From Linnemannia hyalina (Eukaryota > Mortierellomycota > Mortierellomycetes > Mortierellales > Mortierellaceae): a stretch of DNA of 64,000 nt. Shown here piece by piece: positions 43,901 to 54,252 of this stretch. A program made the position numbers and the translations under genes. Where the stretch lies: positions 1,922,001-1,986,000 of the forward strand of contig JAHRHY010000010.1 of assembly GCA_019671135.1 (NCBI GenBank). The letters are read 5' to 3'. A model generated the notes under the pieces. It saw nothing but the letters and a program-made list of their open reading frames with translations, had not been told where the DNA came from and did no database searches. Numbering within the stretch: the first letter of the stretch is position 1; every line of letters starts with the position of its first letter.

Positions 43901-44969
43901 GGTGGTCGTGGCTGATCCCATCTTGGTTCAACCGCAAAGGCGACAAAGATAAGGACAAGGAGGAAGTAGAGCTGAGGGAGAGGAGGATTTTGGTGGTGGG
44001 GTCGCCTACTTTTGGAGGCGATGATTATGAGCAGGATGCCATGCGCGGTCATATTCAAGGATTCTTGCTCCCCAATGTTACTGTGGTGACTCCCTCAACC
44101 AAGCCTCCAGTCAAGCCGTTTTTGAGGCCGCAGTGGATGTTTACGATCCTGGGCGACACCAAGTTTCAGCAACTCGGATCTCGTCTCGCTGCCTCCAATC
44201 ATTCCTCTTCGGACTCGCCCTCTGGATTCAAAGACCTGCTGATTGTTGGGTCGCAGTCTGAGGATGTGTTGAACACGCTTCCCAAGCTCGGTCGTCAATG
44301 GCAAGCGGGCATGGTCCGGATCCTGGATATCTCGCAGATCGCCAACGGGACGATTGTCAATATATCGGATCTGGATAACGATACCAATGTGATCCGGGAT
44401 TCTTTGCAGGGGTCCCAGTCGATGGCGCATCTTTCGGCCGCGATGGAGGTCTCGACGGATGGCAAGAGTCTTTGGCTAGCCGAACCTTATGCTAAAGGCG
44501 AAGATGGACGCATTTTGGAGTGGGAGCCTAATTATTCTAGGAGACGAGGTGATGATGAGGATAACGGTGGACGCAGGAGAAGAAGAGTAGGAGGACAGAA
44601 GGATGTTGTTAGTATGAGGGGCCAACAGCTCGTGTTTTCGAATGATGGAGAGGGAGATGGTGGAGATGATGATGACGATGATGGCGGCAATGACGGCGAC
44701 CGGATCAAGCAGTGTTTTATTGGCACTGATTCTCGAGGCCGCTTTGGGTCTCAGTTGTTGGTCGCCGATTTGAACAAGGATGGTGTTGATGACCTTGTCG
44801 TCACCTCCTCCCACGCCTCTCAATACGCCAAGTAAGCTTTATTTTCTTTTTTGCTCTTTTGCATTTCCAGTCATCTATGATGCCAATCTCTTCACTAACG
44901 GTCTTATTATTATCTGTCTTCTTTGTTCTTAGCATGGCGGGCACGGTTACGATCAGATTCAGACCGTGA
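40957..44969 (+). CDS. Secreted GPI-specific phospholipase D-type protein
   Basis: Five exons: 40957-41340, 41812-41892, 42008-42370, 42535-44831, 44933-44969; 1,053 aa. A signal peptide (about 1-30, hydrophobic LLLFLATT) is followed by CGVTIHNEVAFRA, matching the N-terminus of mature GPI-PLD. The N-terminal zinc-dependent phospholipase domain continues through AGSFFPDWGYN, PPFAEAAVRYI and FGTVSHSLGDMSWH, with His/Asp residues for zinc. The C-terminal half has FG-GAP (integrin-alpha-like) repeats with calcium loops: DFDGDGILDLAIAAP, DLNEDGIDDLAIGAPG, DLTGSGFKDLVVGMP, DLNKDGVDDLVVTS. An Asp/Gly/Arg-rich linker sits near the end. In animals this enzyme cleaves the inositol-phosphate bond of GPI anchors. 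Inference: release or turnover of GPI-anchored wall proteins. Confidence 0.9.
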
Positions 44970-45399
44970 TTCTTTATATCCTTTGTACAGTACATAGCTT
45001 TGATTGTTTTTTATTTTGGTTCATGATACATACAAACACAGCAAAAAAAAAAGGAGTACTTGATCTACAAGTACTTTGCTTCAACATCCTAGTTTTTCGC
45101 TGTCCATCGCTGTCTATGACCATGTCAGAAAATGGCTACAGATCGCATTATGACAAGTACTTGAACGGTCTCCAATTGCTGGACGTTAAGCGCCAACAAG
45201 TTATCTTTGATGGACAACGATAACATACAGAAAAGTGCCCATCAATCAGTAAAAACCTTCTTGGTCTCAGTCGGTAAATCAATCAGTTTAGTGCGATCAC
45301 CCATGTGGTCCACTCGCGACACTTTCTTACATTCCTTTCCTTCATTCCTTTCCTTCATTCCTTTCCTTCATTAGATAGGAACGACATTCCCCGTGATAC

Positions 45400-45435
<36 letters not shown>

Positions 45436-45706
45436 TAGGCAAAGAAGGGAGAGATGAAATTGACAGGAGATGGAGGGATGTGCATGTGCATACATCCTTG
45501 GTTTCAAGAGAATTGGTTTGATGATGGAGATATGGATTAATGCTCATCAGAATGCTTTTATTTTGTTTGTCATGACGAAGAATAAATGGTATCAAAAAAA
45601 GAAAAAGAAAAAAAAAAGGTAAGAGGATACGAAGGGAGAAGCCACCAGGGCCCATCCAACTTTCCATCTGCCCTTCCCTCCTAATTTTTCACAATATTTC
45701 AAAGAT
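44970..45706. other. Convergent 3' region with microsatellites
   Basis: Between two converging genes. Contains a CATTCCTTTC-type microsatellite at about 45331-45374 and an A31 tract at about 45401-45431. No gene is supported. Confidence 0.55.
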
Positions 45707-46954
45707 CTAGTACTTGAGGGGAGCAATACCGATGCGGGGGGAAGCAGACTGCTCAAAGACACAGTAGTTGTTCTTGATGAACACATCTCCCAAAATCCAC
45801 AATCCATCCTGACCACCCTGGATACCCGAGTAACAATCCTTGCCAGTGCTGTCCAAAGGAGACCATGCCAAATCCGCAACGGGGACCTGGAAGTCCTTGC
45901 CGCCCATCGTGAAGGCAACGTTGTCCTTGGAGGTCTTGGCGAGCGAACAGGGGACGGTCCAGCCTCCGATGTTGGGATCGTTGGAGGCATCGACGGCGCC
46001 CTTGATGTTCTTGTGGATGGCCTTTGCGGCGGCGTCTCCGACGATGATCAAGGTGGTGCCGGTATCGATGATGCCCTCGGAGGCCTGCTTCAAGGCCTTC
46101 TTGTTGTACTTGGCGTTAGAGATGTGAATCTGCCAGTAGCCCTTGCGGGTGACGGGGACGTACTTGAGGGAACCGGTGAAGCGGGTTTTGTCGATGGCAC
46201 CAAAGAGGTAGTTGCCGCCCTTGCCGCCGTTACGACGGACGGAGGGGAGGAAGACAGAGACCAGAGGCTGGGCGATAGCCTTGGACGAGATGGCGTTGTC
46301 AAGGAAGGTCTTGACGCCCTTGACGGATTCGATGGTGTTGAAGCCGAGACCGAAGAGACCGTCCTCGGGGGAGGAGGCAAACTGGGCAGATTCGTTAGTG
46401 GCGAGTCCGATGGTTTGGCGGACCTTGATACCACCGACGTTCACAATGTCGGAAGCAAGGATTCCAGAGGCAGAGGAGCCGTCTCCGTAACCGATCTCCC
46501 AGTGGCGACCGTCCTTCTTGTAGGTCGTAGACTTCTTGGCGTTGAATTGGCGGTGGGCTTTGCAGGCCTTGGTCTTGCAATCCGAGGTAGGGAACCAGAT
46601 GTCAGAGGAACCGGTATCGAAATCGAGACGGATGGCCTGGCCGGGAGTACCGACCTGAACAGTTCCATAGTACTCTGAATCAGTGCTGACATCAACCAAA
46701 GGAACCTTTCCAGATCCGGTACCCTTATCACGGGCACCGTGGTTGATGGGGGTGCCAGGAGGGAGGAAGGCATGGTGGGACTCGAGGTTGAGCTGGGGGT
46801 AGCGGTGAGCGAGTTTTGCGATCGCGGCACGGAAGTTGCGCTTGTGGTTGGGCTTCAAGGAGAGGGGGATTGCAGTTCCTGCGGGGGACTGGGCCTCGAC
46901 GATGAGGAGGGAGGCGGCGGCGGCCAAGGAGATGAGGGTTGCAGTGATCTTCAT
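45707..46954 (-). CDS. Secreted pepsin-type aspartic protease (rhizopuspepsin-like)
   Basis: 415 aa, single exon. Signal peptide about 1-21 (ATLISLAAAASLLIVEA), then a basic propeptide (about 22-85, KPNHKRNFRAAIAKLAHRYP). The mature part has both catalytic motifs: DFDTGSSDIW (Asp113) and GIIDTGTT (Asp297); flap Tyr156 in GYGDGS; Cys pairs CKTKAC and C...C in the C-terminal lobe; and the conserved end WILGDVFIKNNYCVFE. It breaks down protein at acid pH outside the cell. A TATA box is present at 47099-47106. Everything needed for activity is visible. Confidence 0.95.
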   Translation of the reverse strand: MKITATLISLAAAASLLIVEAQSPAGTAIPLSLKPNHKRNFRAAIAKLAHRYPQLNLESHHAFLPPGTPINHGARDKGTGSGKVPLVDVSTDSEYYGTVQVGTPGQAIRLDFDTGSSDIWFPTSDCKTKACKAHRQFNAKKSTTYKKDGRHWEIGYGDGSSASGILASDIVNVGGIKVRQTIGLATNESAQFASSPEDGLFGLGFNTIESVKGVKTFLDNAISSKAIAQPLVSVFLPSVRRNGGKGGNYLFGAIDKTRFTGSLKYVPVTRKGYWQIHISNAKYNKKALKQASEGIIDTGTTLIIVGDAAAKAIHKNIKGAVDASNDPNIGGWTVPCSLAKTSKDNVAFTMGGKDFQVPVADLAWSPLDSTGKDCYSGIQGGQDGLWILGDVFIKNNYCVFEQSASPRIGIAPLKY

Positions 46955-47098
46955 GACGATGTGAAGAGGAAGGGGTTAATTAGAAGGTGAGTTGGTTGGA
47001 GGGGGAGGAGGAGAGGGGAGGAGAGAGGGAGGAGGGGGATCAAAGAAGTGGAGGAGAGAGGATGATGATGAACTCTTTTTTCCAGGGAGATCCATCGC

Positions 47099-47106
47099 CT
47101 TTTATA
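47099..47106 (-). promoter_or_regulatory. TATA box of the aspartic protease gene
   Basis: Minus strand reads GGGGTATAAAAGGCG around this site, a near-perfect TATA box, about 145 bp upstream of the start codon at 46954. Confidence 0.7.
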
Positions 47107-50100
47107 CCCCTACTCATCCAAACGCACTCACTCAATTAAACATTCATTTTTGCTTATTTTATTGCTTCCAACAAGACCAGTTGGACACCAATAACCATAA
47201 ATACGAGGTGTAACGAGCGAAAGAGAGGGAGTTGGACAGGAACTGGGCCAGATTGAGCCCTCTGTTGCCCTTCTGACTGTTATTTGCGAAAAGGGAAATT
47301 GCTCTCAATATTGAAGAAAAGGCGCTATGGAATATAGATACTCTCAGGGGAAGATATTCGGTTTGGTGTGTATCATCCTGCAACGAAGGAGGGAAGAGTC
47401 GACATTAATTCGTTCACTGAAGTAGGAGTACATCAGGTAGGGTACGAAGATGTAATAAACGAGCGAGGAAGTGGTGGTGGCAAAACAGAAATGAGAGAGA
47501 GTGAGAGAGAGAGGGAGTTACCCTTTGTGTCAGACCCTGGCTCAACCTAAGCCAGGGCTGAACTGTCGACATTCACACGCCGCCCTATTTGCCCACCCCT
47601 CAAACCGGCGTCTCCCCTTCTCTAATCGTACCCTATAGGATCCCTCATCTGTTCATGCGTCAGCAGAAAGATAAGGGGTATGTGTAGAAGTGGTACCAGG
47701 TATTGCTTCTTTGCCCTGACATGTGCAAGGGAATCACCCTCTCATCCATCCCTCTGCTTGCTCAATGGGTAAGGGAAGAACGAGATTGCAAGAACGGAGG
47801 AATAAGAAAATTCGATCATTGCTAAAACGAAATGAAATTAAAAAAAAGGGGAGAGTTGCCCAAGCAAGTCCAGTTGGCCTGGTATAAATGTAACAAGGGT
47901 AAGAACGAGATCGATGCAGTCTCATTCACATCTCGATCGTCCCTTTTTTTTTTATTCTTGTCGTTCTTGTCGTCTCTGAAATCCCTTATTTTAGCACTCT
48001 TTCTCTGCCACTGCCACCTCAATCGAAGACGATAGAAAGGAATAATAGAGAGAGCAGAATGCAGACCGCACACTCGCCATGCTCACTTTTCTCTCATCGC
48101 ACTATTCTCTAAGAGAGATGGCGAAATAGTTGCGTGAAATAAGATGTCGACCCCCAATGAGAGCCTTCTCATTACTGTTCTTGGCCTCATAGAAAAGGTA
48201 CATTCACGCAACCACAGAAGAGAGCTGGCTGAACTCACTCCTTTCGGCTGAAGGCAACCCTTGAAAGAGTTACCTTGTGTTGTTGGTCCACACGACTAGG
48301 CGTTTCCTAAACGAGATTGCTACGAGTTGATGACACAAGGTCCATTTGGACCCAAAAAATGAGAGCACAAACTAACATGCAGAAGTAAAGGTAGAAGTAC
48401 ATTTTCGAGGAGAGAAGACGAGATGGCTGAATTTTCTCACTGACGATAGAGGGGCGCCGAAAATCATCCAATGGTTGCCTGAGGAAGAGACCGGTGGGTA
48501 AACAAGCAACAAGAATTCCCATCAAGTTAAAAAATGGATGGCCCTGAAAACGCCTCCTCTCTCACTCCTGTACTTCTGCTTGACCATGAATACGATGTAA
48601 GAAAGAGGAACGGAGGGAGGTGTTGACTATCTACCAGACCCATCTAGGAACCAGTAGACCATCAACAACCATCAGCCATCAAGGCACCATCAGATATTAT
48701 TTTTAGAAACCTGATTGCCCTAAGAAACTAGACTCCCTCTCACCAATCGCCAACAAATGAATCTTCTAGCAATGTCAGTCTATCTAGTGCCTTGAGGGAC
48801 GTCCATTATCACCCCAAAGTATACAATAAACTCGTTGGATAACTCTCTTCGGCACCCGAAAGGCGCTTCGTTATAATAGCTTAGTGCAAAAGAAGAAGAA
48901 TGAGGGAAGTGAGGTATTTTCTATGCGGTATCCCTTGCATAAAACAAATTTTGAGAGCCACCCTGTCTTCACAACAAACGCCATAAAGGATACCCCAAAC
49001 AACATTCACAAGAAAAAGGATTCACACGACACATGGATAAACAAATCCATCTTGGCAGCCGACTCACCGCCCCGCGTAGCGCAAGTAAGTGAATGACATG
49101 CGGCCGGATGGGCATCCGAATGACGATGGTGTGTGTTTGTATCGCGTGTTTGGTTTGATGTTGAGATCTTTCCCTTTGCTTCACCTCTCATAGAGCGAAT
49201 GAAAAGGCACAGGAAAGTATTAGTGTTCATGCAGGTCAAAAATATGTGAGCACGGCTGGGACATAAATTGAGAGGATGGGCGTAGAATGCCAACTCCAAG
49301 GGTATATGTTTTTTTCTGATGAGAGGTGAATTGTGAGAAGGGTTAACGTTTCTAGTGAAGCACTTGAAAAGAGTCAACGCGATTTTTTTGATGCTCATGG
49401 ATCCATAGTTGAGCGGACATCAAAAACATGAAATGCAAGAACACCACAGGAATAGAAAGAGGGGAAAAAAAGACCACCTACTGTTCTCGTTGATTACGCG
49501 CAGATAACAAGGCGTTTGAGGCGAATGTGTATGGATGCGAAGAAGTATGAAGACACGAAAAGGGATGGTGGTTTGTCTCTGGGAGAAAACGAGAAGGTCC
49601 TCGCCTTTTGTTAGTTATCTCTGTTCTTTTTCGTCCATCTGTCTACCTTTGTAGCTGTGGACCTCAGCGAGCATGAATGTTCTTTTGGCGACGTTGTTCG
49701 CCCATGGTTCACGTTCTCGCTGGACGTTACCTCAGCAGTTCACGTCAAGAAGAGGAAAAGAGAGGTAATACTTCCACAGGTGATCACTAACCCTGAAAAT
49801 TTATCAAGAGGTGAAATGAAGCACTTTGATCAGTCGCAGCCTCAGACTCACAAGACGCGTCAACGCGTTCTGCCATCAAAAACATTTAGAAACAAGGTTC
49901 CGTCTGAAAAAAAAAAAAAAGAGTTGTCTACATATTCTCACTTTTTTACAAGTTATTAACGGCGATCGAGCTTCCGTTCTGCTTCAGGAATCGCTTCTAG
50001 CTGATTGGAGCAAGAAATAACGGCGGATGCCTACAACAAAGACACATAACAATAGGAGCGGCATGAGTTGAGTGCAAATGCCATCAATTCATTGCTAGCA

Positions 50101-50480
50101 TGGTCAACTTGATTACCCTTATTACTGCATCGCTTTTCTCTCTGTCCTTGCTCTTTGTACCTTTCTCCAACGACAAAGCTCAAGTTTGCCTTGTCTATAT
50201 CTTGACGAGCACATGTATGCTCTTTTGACCATTTTGTATGGTGACTAGAATATTACCCGCGGCTTCGCTCGCGGAGGGAGGTGAAAAAAAACGGGGGTGC
50301 ATTGGAGGCGTCCGTTCGCCCAACACTGTATTTGGATAGCTTGAGGAGGGGCTCTGTGTTGCCGTTACAATCTGCGTGGCTGGCTAAACTTGTGTCAGTG
50401 ACTACAAACTAATAGTAAAGGCCGATTGACCCGCCGAATATTATCTCTACATTTGCAAGGTTCTACCGATTGGCCCTCCG
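47107..50480. other. Gene-poor region with one dispersed repeat
   Basis: I find no credible gene in this 3.4-kb stretch. Open frames are short and without domains. The only structures seen are the dispersed repeat copy B (49962-50250) and a short GC hairpin directly after it (50257-50274). Confidence 0.5.
49962..50250 (+). repeat. Dispersed repeat, copy B
   Basis: Aligns with 32139-32421 in the same orientation (see that entry). It is followed by TATTACCCGCGGCTTCGCTC and then GCGG, forming a CCGCG/CGCGG hairpin at 50257-50274 that copy A lacks. Confidence 0.7.
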
Positions 50481-50555
50481 AGTTCCAACATCCTTTGATC
50501 TTTTTCTAGTATCCATTGATCTTTTCTGTCGACAGACGTATCCAAATCTCCCTGG

Positions 50556-51790
50556 TCATAGTGTGCATCTTGGATCAAAGTCGCAAATGTCGTTATATGG
50601 GAGTACGGGGTCGCCCAAAGCGTGCGATCCGTAATCAAGTCCCTGCATTGATCTGTTTTTGCGGGTGTTGCGCACGAGTCGTTCCTCATCATCAGATTCC
50701 TCGATCATAGCGGTTGGCTGAAAGAAGGGAGGGGGAGACAGCTCGGGGCTGTCCTCAAGCTCGACAGGAACCTTGTGGGTCAACGATTGGCTGTGCAGGT
50801 TCAAACGGACTTGGTAGTCAGTGGCCTTCTCCTTGGACAAGGTCGTAACTGAACTGGATAATGTGGTCGTCGCATGTGGAGCTACACCGTCCGTGGCCGA
50901 TCTGTGAGTCCAAGAACCTCCGGTGGCAAGTAGGGGATGATCTTCACGCTGGGCATTCCGAGCTGAACTAGCTCTGGGTGCTTGTCCTTGTCTTGATTTT
51001 GGTGGTCTTCCCACTGCGCGGCGAAATGTTGATGCAGAGGGTCCAGCTTGCGTCTGCTGCAGGGCCGTGTGTATTGAGCAAGCGGTCTTGGGGTTGTTGA
51101 GGATGAGCTCATCTGCCGTCTTTGAAGAAGAGCTAGTTGTGGTCGCATGTTCCGTGCTCCCCATGTCACTGCTTGGGCTGGAACGGGTGTTTGAGATGAC
51201 CAGCTGATGTTCGCCGATGTTTCGGAACGCGTCAGGATTGAAGAGAGTAGTGGTCGCGGGGACTCGTCTGATGACGACATAGACTGGAAGGAGCCATTGA
51301 GTGCATCGCCAAGAAGCTGCGTCTCGTCGTGGACCACGAGGAGCCTCGTGTCGTCCTTGATTGTTGGCTGACATCCACTCTTGAGGAGGGATCTTTTCGC
51401 CCCCTCGTATTCATCGCGGATCAACTTTGAGATACGTGGCTCATCGTGATCTACAAGATCGAAAAGCTTCATGGCGAGAAGATTGAATATGTCCTTGTAC
51501 AACACATGAGGACACACTTGTAGCAGAGTCTATCTAGCAATGGTAAAGGTCCCATTGCTGCCGGGGACAGTCAAACAGAACTTGAAGATGCGAGCAAGGA
51601 GAAGCAAAAGTGTCACCTTCCTTGCATAGGCATTGTTGACTTGCCGGTCAATGGTAAAGGGTTGCCGAGTGCCATACAAATACTCTTGCACCGTGGAGAG
51701 CAAAGTGGTCATATCACTCACCGATAAAGAACGACAGGTGGGTCTAATTAAAAAAAAAGTGTAATGGTTAGTGAACCGAGGAGACAGCAC
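50556..51790 (-). pseudogene. Crinkler-type (CRN-like) ATPase gene relic
   Basis: The minus strand reads piecewise like the C-terminal ATPase-bearing part of fungal Crinkler-like proteins. 51743-51530: CRSLSVSDMTTLLSTVQEYL, then a hydrophobic stretch, ending in AR-stop where the next residues are TLLQVCPHVLYKDIF; the stop is TAG, one base from TGG. 51517-51265: LFDLVDHDEPRISKLIRDE, RLLVVHDETQLLGD (Walker B-like) and SFQSMSSSDESPRPLL. Then a frame change to DAFRNIGEHQL. The tail (51100-50556) is split over two frames and ends with FFQPTAMIEESDDEE. Several breaks make it a pseudogene. Assignment to the CRN family rests on remembered family wording, not a search. An acceptor-like TTTAATTAG precedes 51743. 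Confidence 0.55.
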
Positions 51791-51960
51791 AACCGTACAG
51801 CTCCATTGATGCTATTAACCCGTACACACAGTGGTCCCAGTCACTCAGCGGTGAAAACAACCGCAGCTGGGCGAAGACTTCTGGTCACCATAGCCATCGC
51901 CATCCCGGAAGACGACAACAGCATCGATTGCAGCACCACCATAAGCAGAGGGTATTAGCC

Positions 51961-52560
51961 TCACCCGTGGAGGGGTCATATGGAAAGACAGTCCAGCGCC
52001 CTCGCCTAGCCTATGCGTCTTTCATGGACCCAAGGAGCAACCAACACGCAACAGCTCGAAATCGACGGCACCACCACGAATGGAGAGGTCATAGCAAGAA
52101 GTAGTCCAGCGCCCTCGCATAGTCTGTGGCCTCTCATGGACCCAAGGAGCCGATCTCTTGCTGAAGCGATATAGATCTCTGCTCTTCCCAGCGAGGAGTG
52201 GACCTGAGAAATGGATGGGGTCGTACGGAGGGAGTAACTCTTCACATCTTCGTCTGCTCACCCTCATGGACCCACGAGTCTGACGGAGAACATGTTGCTC
52301 GAATTGCAGCACCACCACAGTCAAGGAATGAAGAGAAATCACCTCGGACCATGGAGGGGTCATATGGAGAGACAGTCCAGCGCCCTCGCATAGCCTATGC
52401 GTCTCTCATGGACCCACGGGGCAACCGAAGGCAATAGTTCAAATCCAGCACCACCACAACAGGACGCCGTGGAGAGGTCGTAGCAAGAAGTAGTCCAGCG
52501 CCCTCGCATAGCCTATAGCTTCTCATGGACCCAAGGTGGACCCTGCTCGCATCACATTCT
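51961..52560 (+). repeat. Tandem repeat array, five ~113-135-bp units
   Basis: Units share GTCCAGCGCCCTCGC and CTCATGGACCCA. GTCCAGCGCC occurs at 51991, 52104, 52375 and 52493; a degenerate unit lies around 52230-52330. Units of type A (GGGGTCATATGG...GACA) and B (GGTC(A/G)TAGCAAGAAGTA) alternate as A-B-x-A-B, so a ~385-bp higher-order unit was duplicated. Many units also carry CACCACCAC. It lies just upstream of the CRN-like relic on that gene's strand. Confidence 0.8.
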
Positions 52561-53039
52561 CGAGAATCCGTACACAACGCCATGCATGGCCTTCGCAGAC
52601 AAAACCATTACCTGTCCTGCTCTTTCCTTCTTGCCTCGTCCTGCGGTCCGTATCGTCGTCCTGCTCTTGCGGATTTTGGTGTGTGAAAAAGAAAATGGAG
52701 AGGAGGCACAGTTAGACATGGTTCCTTTGGCGTAGCAGAAAAGGGCGCGAGAATTACGTCACCGAAGTGAGTAAATCGCCCGCCCATTGTCCTGTTTCCT
52801 CAAATGGAGGCGTTGGGGCGTCTGTCTGCATCATGGGCATGATGCCGTGTCTTACCTTGCACCATTCTCGCCACTGCTCATTGTAATGCCAACACAACCC
52901 AAACAACGTACTTGCACACCATAACACTATCTTATCGCTAAGGTATGCTAGAAGGAAATCACAAAGTCCTGTTTCAGAAATATGTCTGAATCCCACTGAT
53001 ATCTCATTGATGGTGATTGTGATAATAGGAACTTTCAAC

Positions 53040-53763
53040 ATGAGTAAGCGGCCGGCAGATCAGACTTTGGAGGTAGGTCGCCTTGTGACACAGATGTTAC
53101 AGTTGTCCTTTTTTCGCGCCATGAACGCGGTGATATTGACTCGGCCAATTCTCTCCTCTTGTACTCTGCTTTTTAGAATCCGACTGCACAAATGGCGAAG
53201 GTTAGCCATGTCGACGGCGACGATCAGCTTGTAAGCGACGGTGATGGCCCGATCACCAGTGACTCTGACATTGACTCGGCTGTGGATGATATGACTACAT
53301 TCTCAGGCGAAGGGATGACGTTGGCAGTCTTGCTTTGGAGTACAACTCTTGATTTAGGGCTCGTTTCTGACTTGACGTTCTTCATTCTTACTTGTATTGT
53401 TTTCCATAGGACGATCGCTACGTTTCTCTCAGCACGCGTCTCATAGTTAAATTATTTAAGGATCGCCCAGCCAAGCACGAGGCTCGTGCCGCTGATTACA
53501 TTGCCAATATGCGGCAATCACCGTCACCAACTCCAACCGTGGAGGGTTATCTCGACTTCATCTCGGAGATGTATAGGTCAGTTATAAATGCACATTGCTG
53601 TTCCTTAAGTGTAATTGCAATAGCATTGTCATATAGACTTACTGGAGCCGGGTCAAGAATATGGAGATATGTGTGCGGGAGTAGTGCAGGTCCCAGGAGT
53701 GTTCTTGATAGGGACTTGTGGCGGGTTTGCAATGATTCTGCGAGAGACAATACCGAGATATAA
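53040..53763 (+). pseudogene. Possible N-terminal fragment of a Crinkler-associated family gene
   Basis: ATG 53040 gives MSKRPADQTLE, intron 53073-53176 (GTAGGT...TTTTAG), then NPTAQMAKVSHVDGDDQL. A further intron ends at 53409 and is followed by DDRYVSLSTRLIVKLFKDR, AKHEARAADYIANMRQSPSP and TPTVEGYLDFISEMYR. The join of KRPAD-T-ENP and the 'ARA-DYI-MRQ-PTPTVE-YL' pattern resembles the N-terminus of Crinkler-like proteins in Mortierella-type fungi as I recall them. The P-loop ATPase part that should follow is absent on this strand; related ATPase sequence lies inverted at 50556-51790. The donor of the second intron is uncertain (GTAAGC at 53231 or later). Confidence 0.4.
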
Positions 53764-54252
53764 TACCAATGGGCCACATCAGGGGTCAACATCAAGGCAA
53801 CACGAAAAGGGCAACATTTAATGGACATTTAAGGGATGGGAAACCATGCGATGGTGGAACAGTTTCTTAACTGAAGTAGAAAGCTTTCATCCACGCGATA
53901 CCTACCAACCCTCCCTTTCCAGTCTCTGAGACAGGCTAATTGGAAGGTTATCTTGTAGACGGATAACCGGCTTGTGGCAGCCAAGCGTTCGCTCATAGCG
54001 ACCTTGCTTTTTGAACCCTCGATCTCGGCTCTCTCAAGAAACAAATGCAGGACATTACAGTTCAAAGTATCTACATTTTTGTGTTTGCTCCTGCATGCTG
54101 CAAAAGTAAAAGCATGAGTTATTCTTTTTATTAGACAGCGAGACCATCTCCCTTTCACCGCTATATCGCGCTCTCGCATCCTGTCATCATCTCACATTCA
54201 CTAGCGCCTTCCTTAGACTCTCTCTTTCTCTCCCTCTCTCTTTTTTTCTTTC
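53764..54252. other. Intergenic
   Basis: No supported gene. About 54215-54252 is a CTTT/CTCT-rich tract at the 3' end of the BTB gene. Confidence 0.5.

Noticed and set aside
45401..45431. A31 tract as the tail of a retroelement
   Set aside because: No element-like sequence, target duplication or ORF upstream on either strand; treated as a microsatellite.
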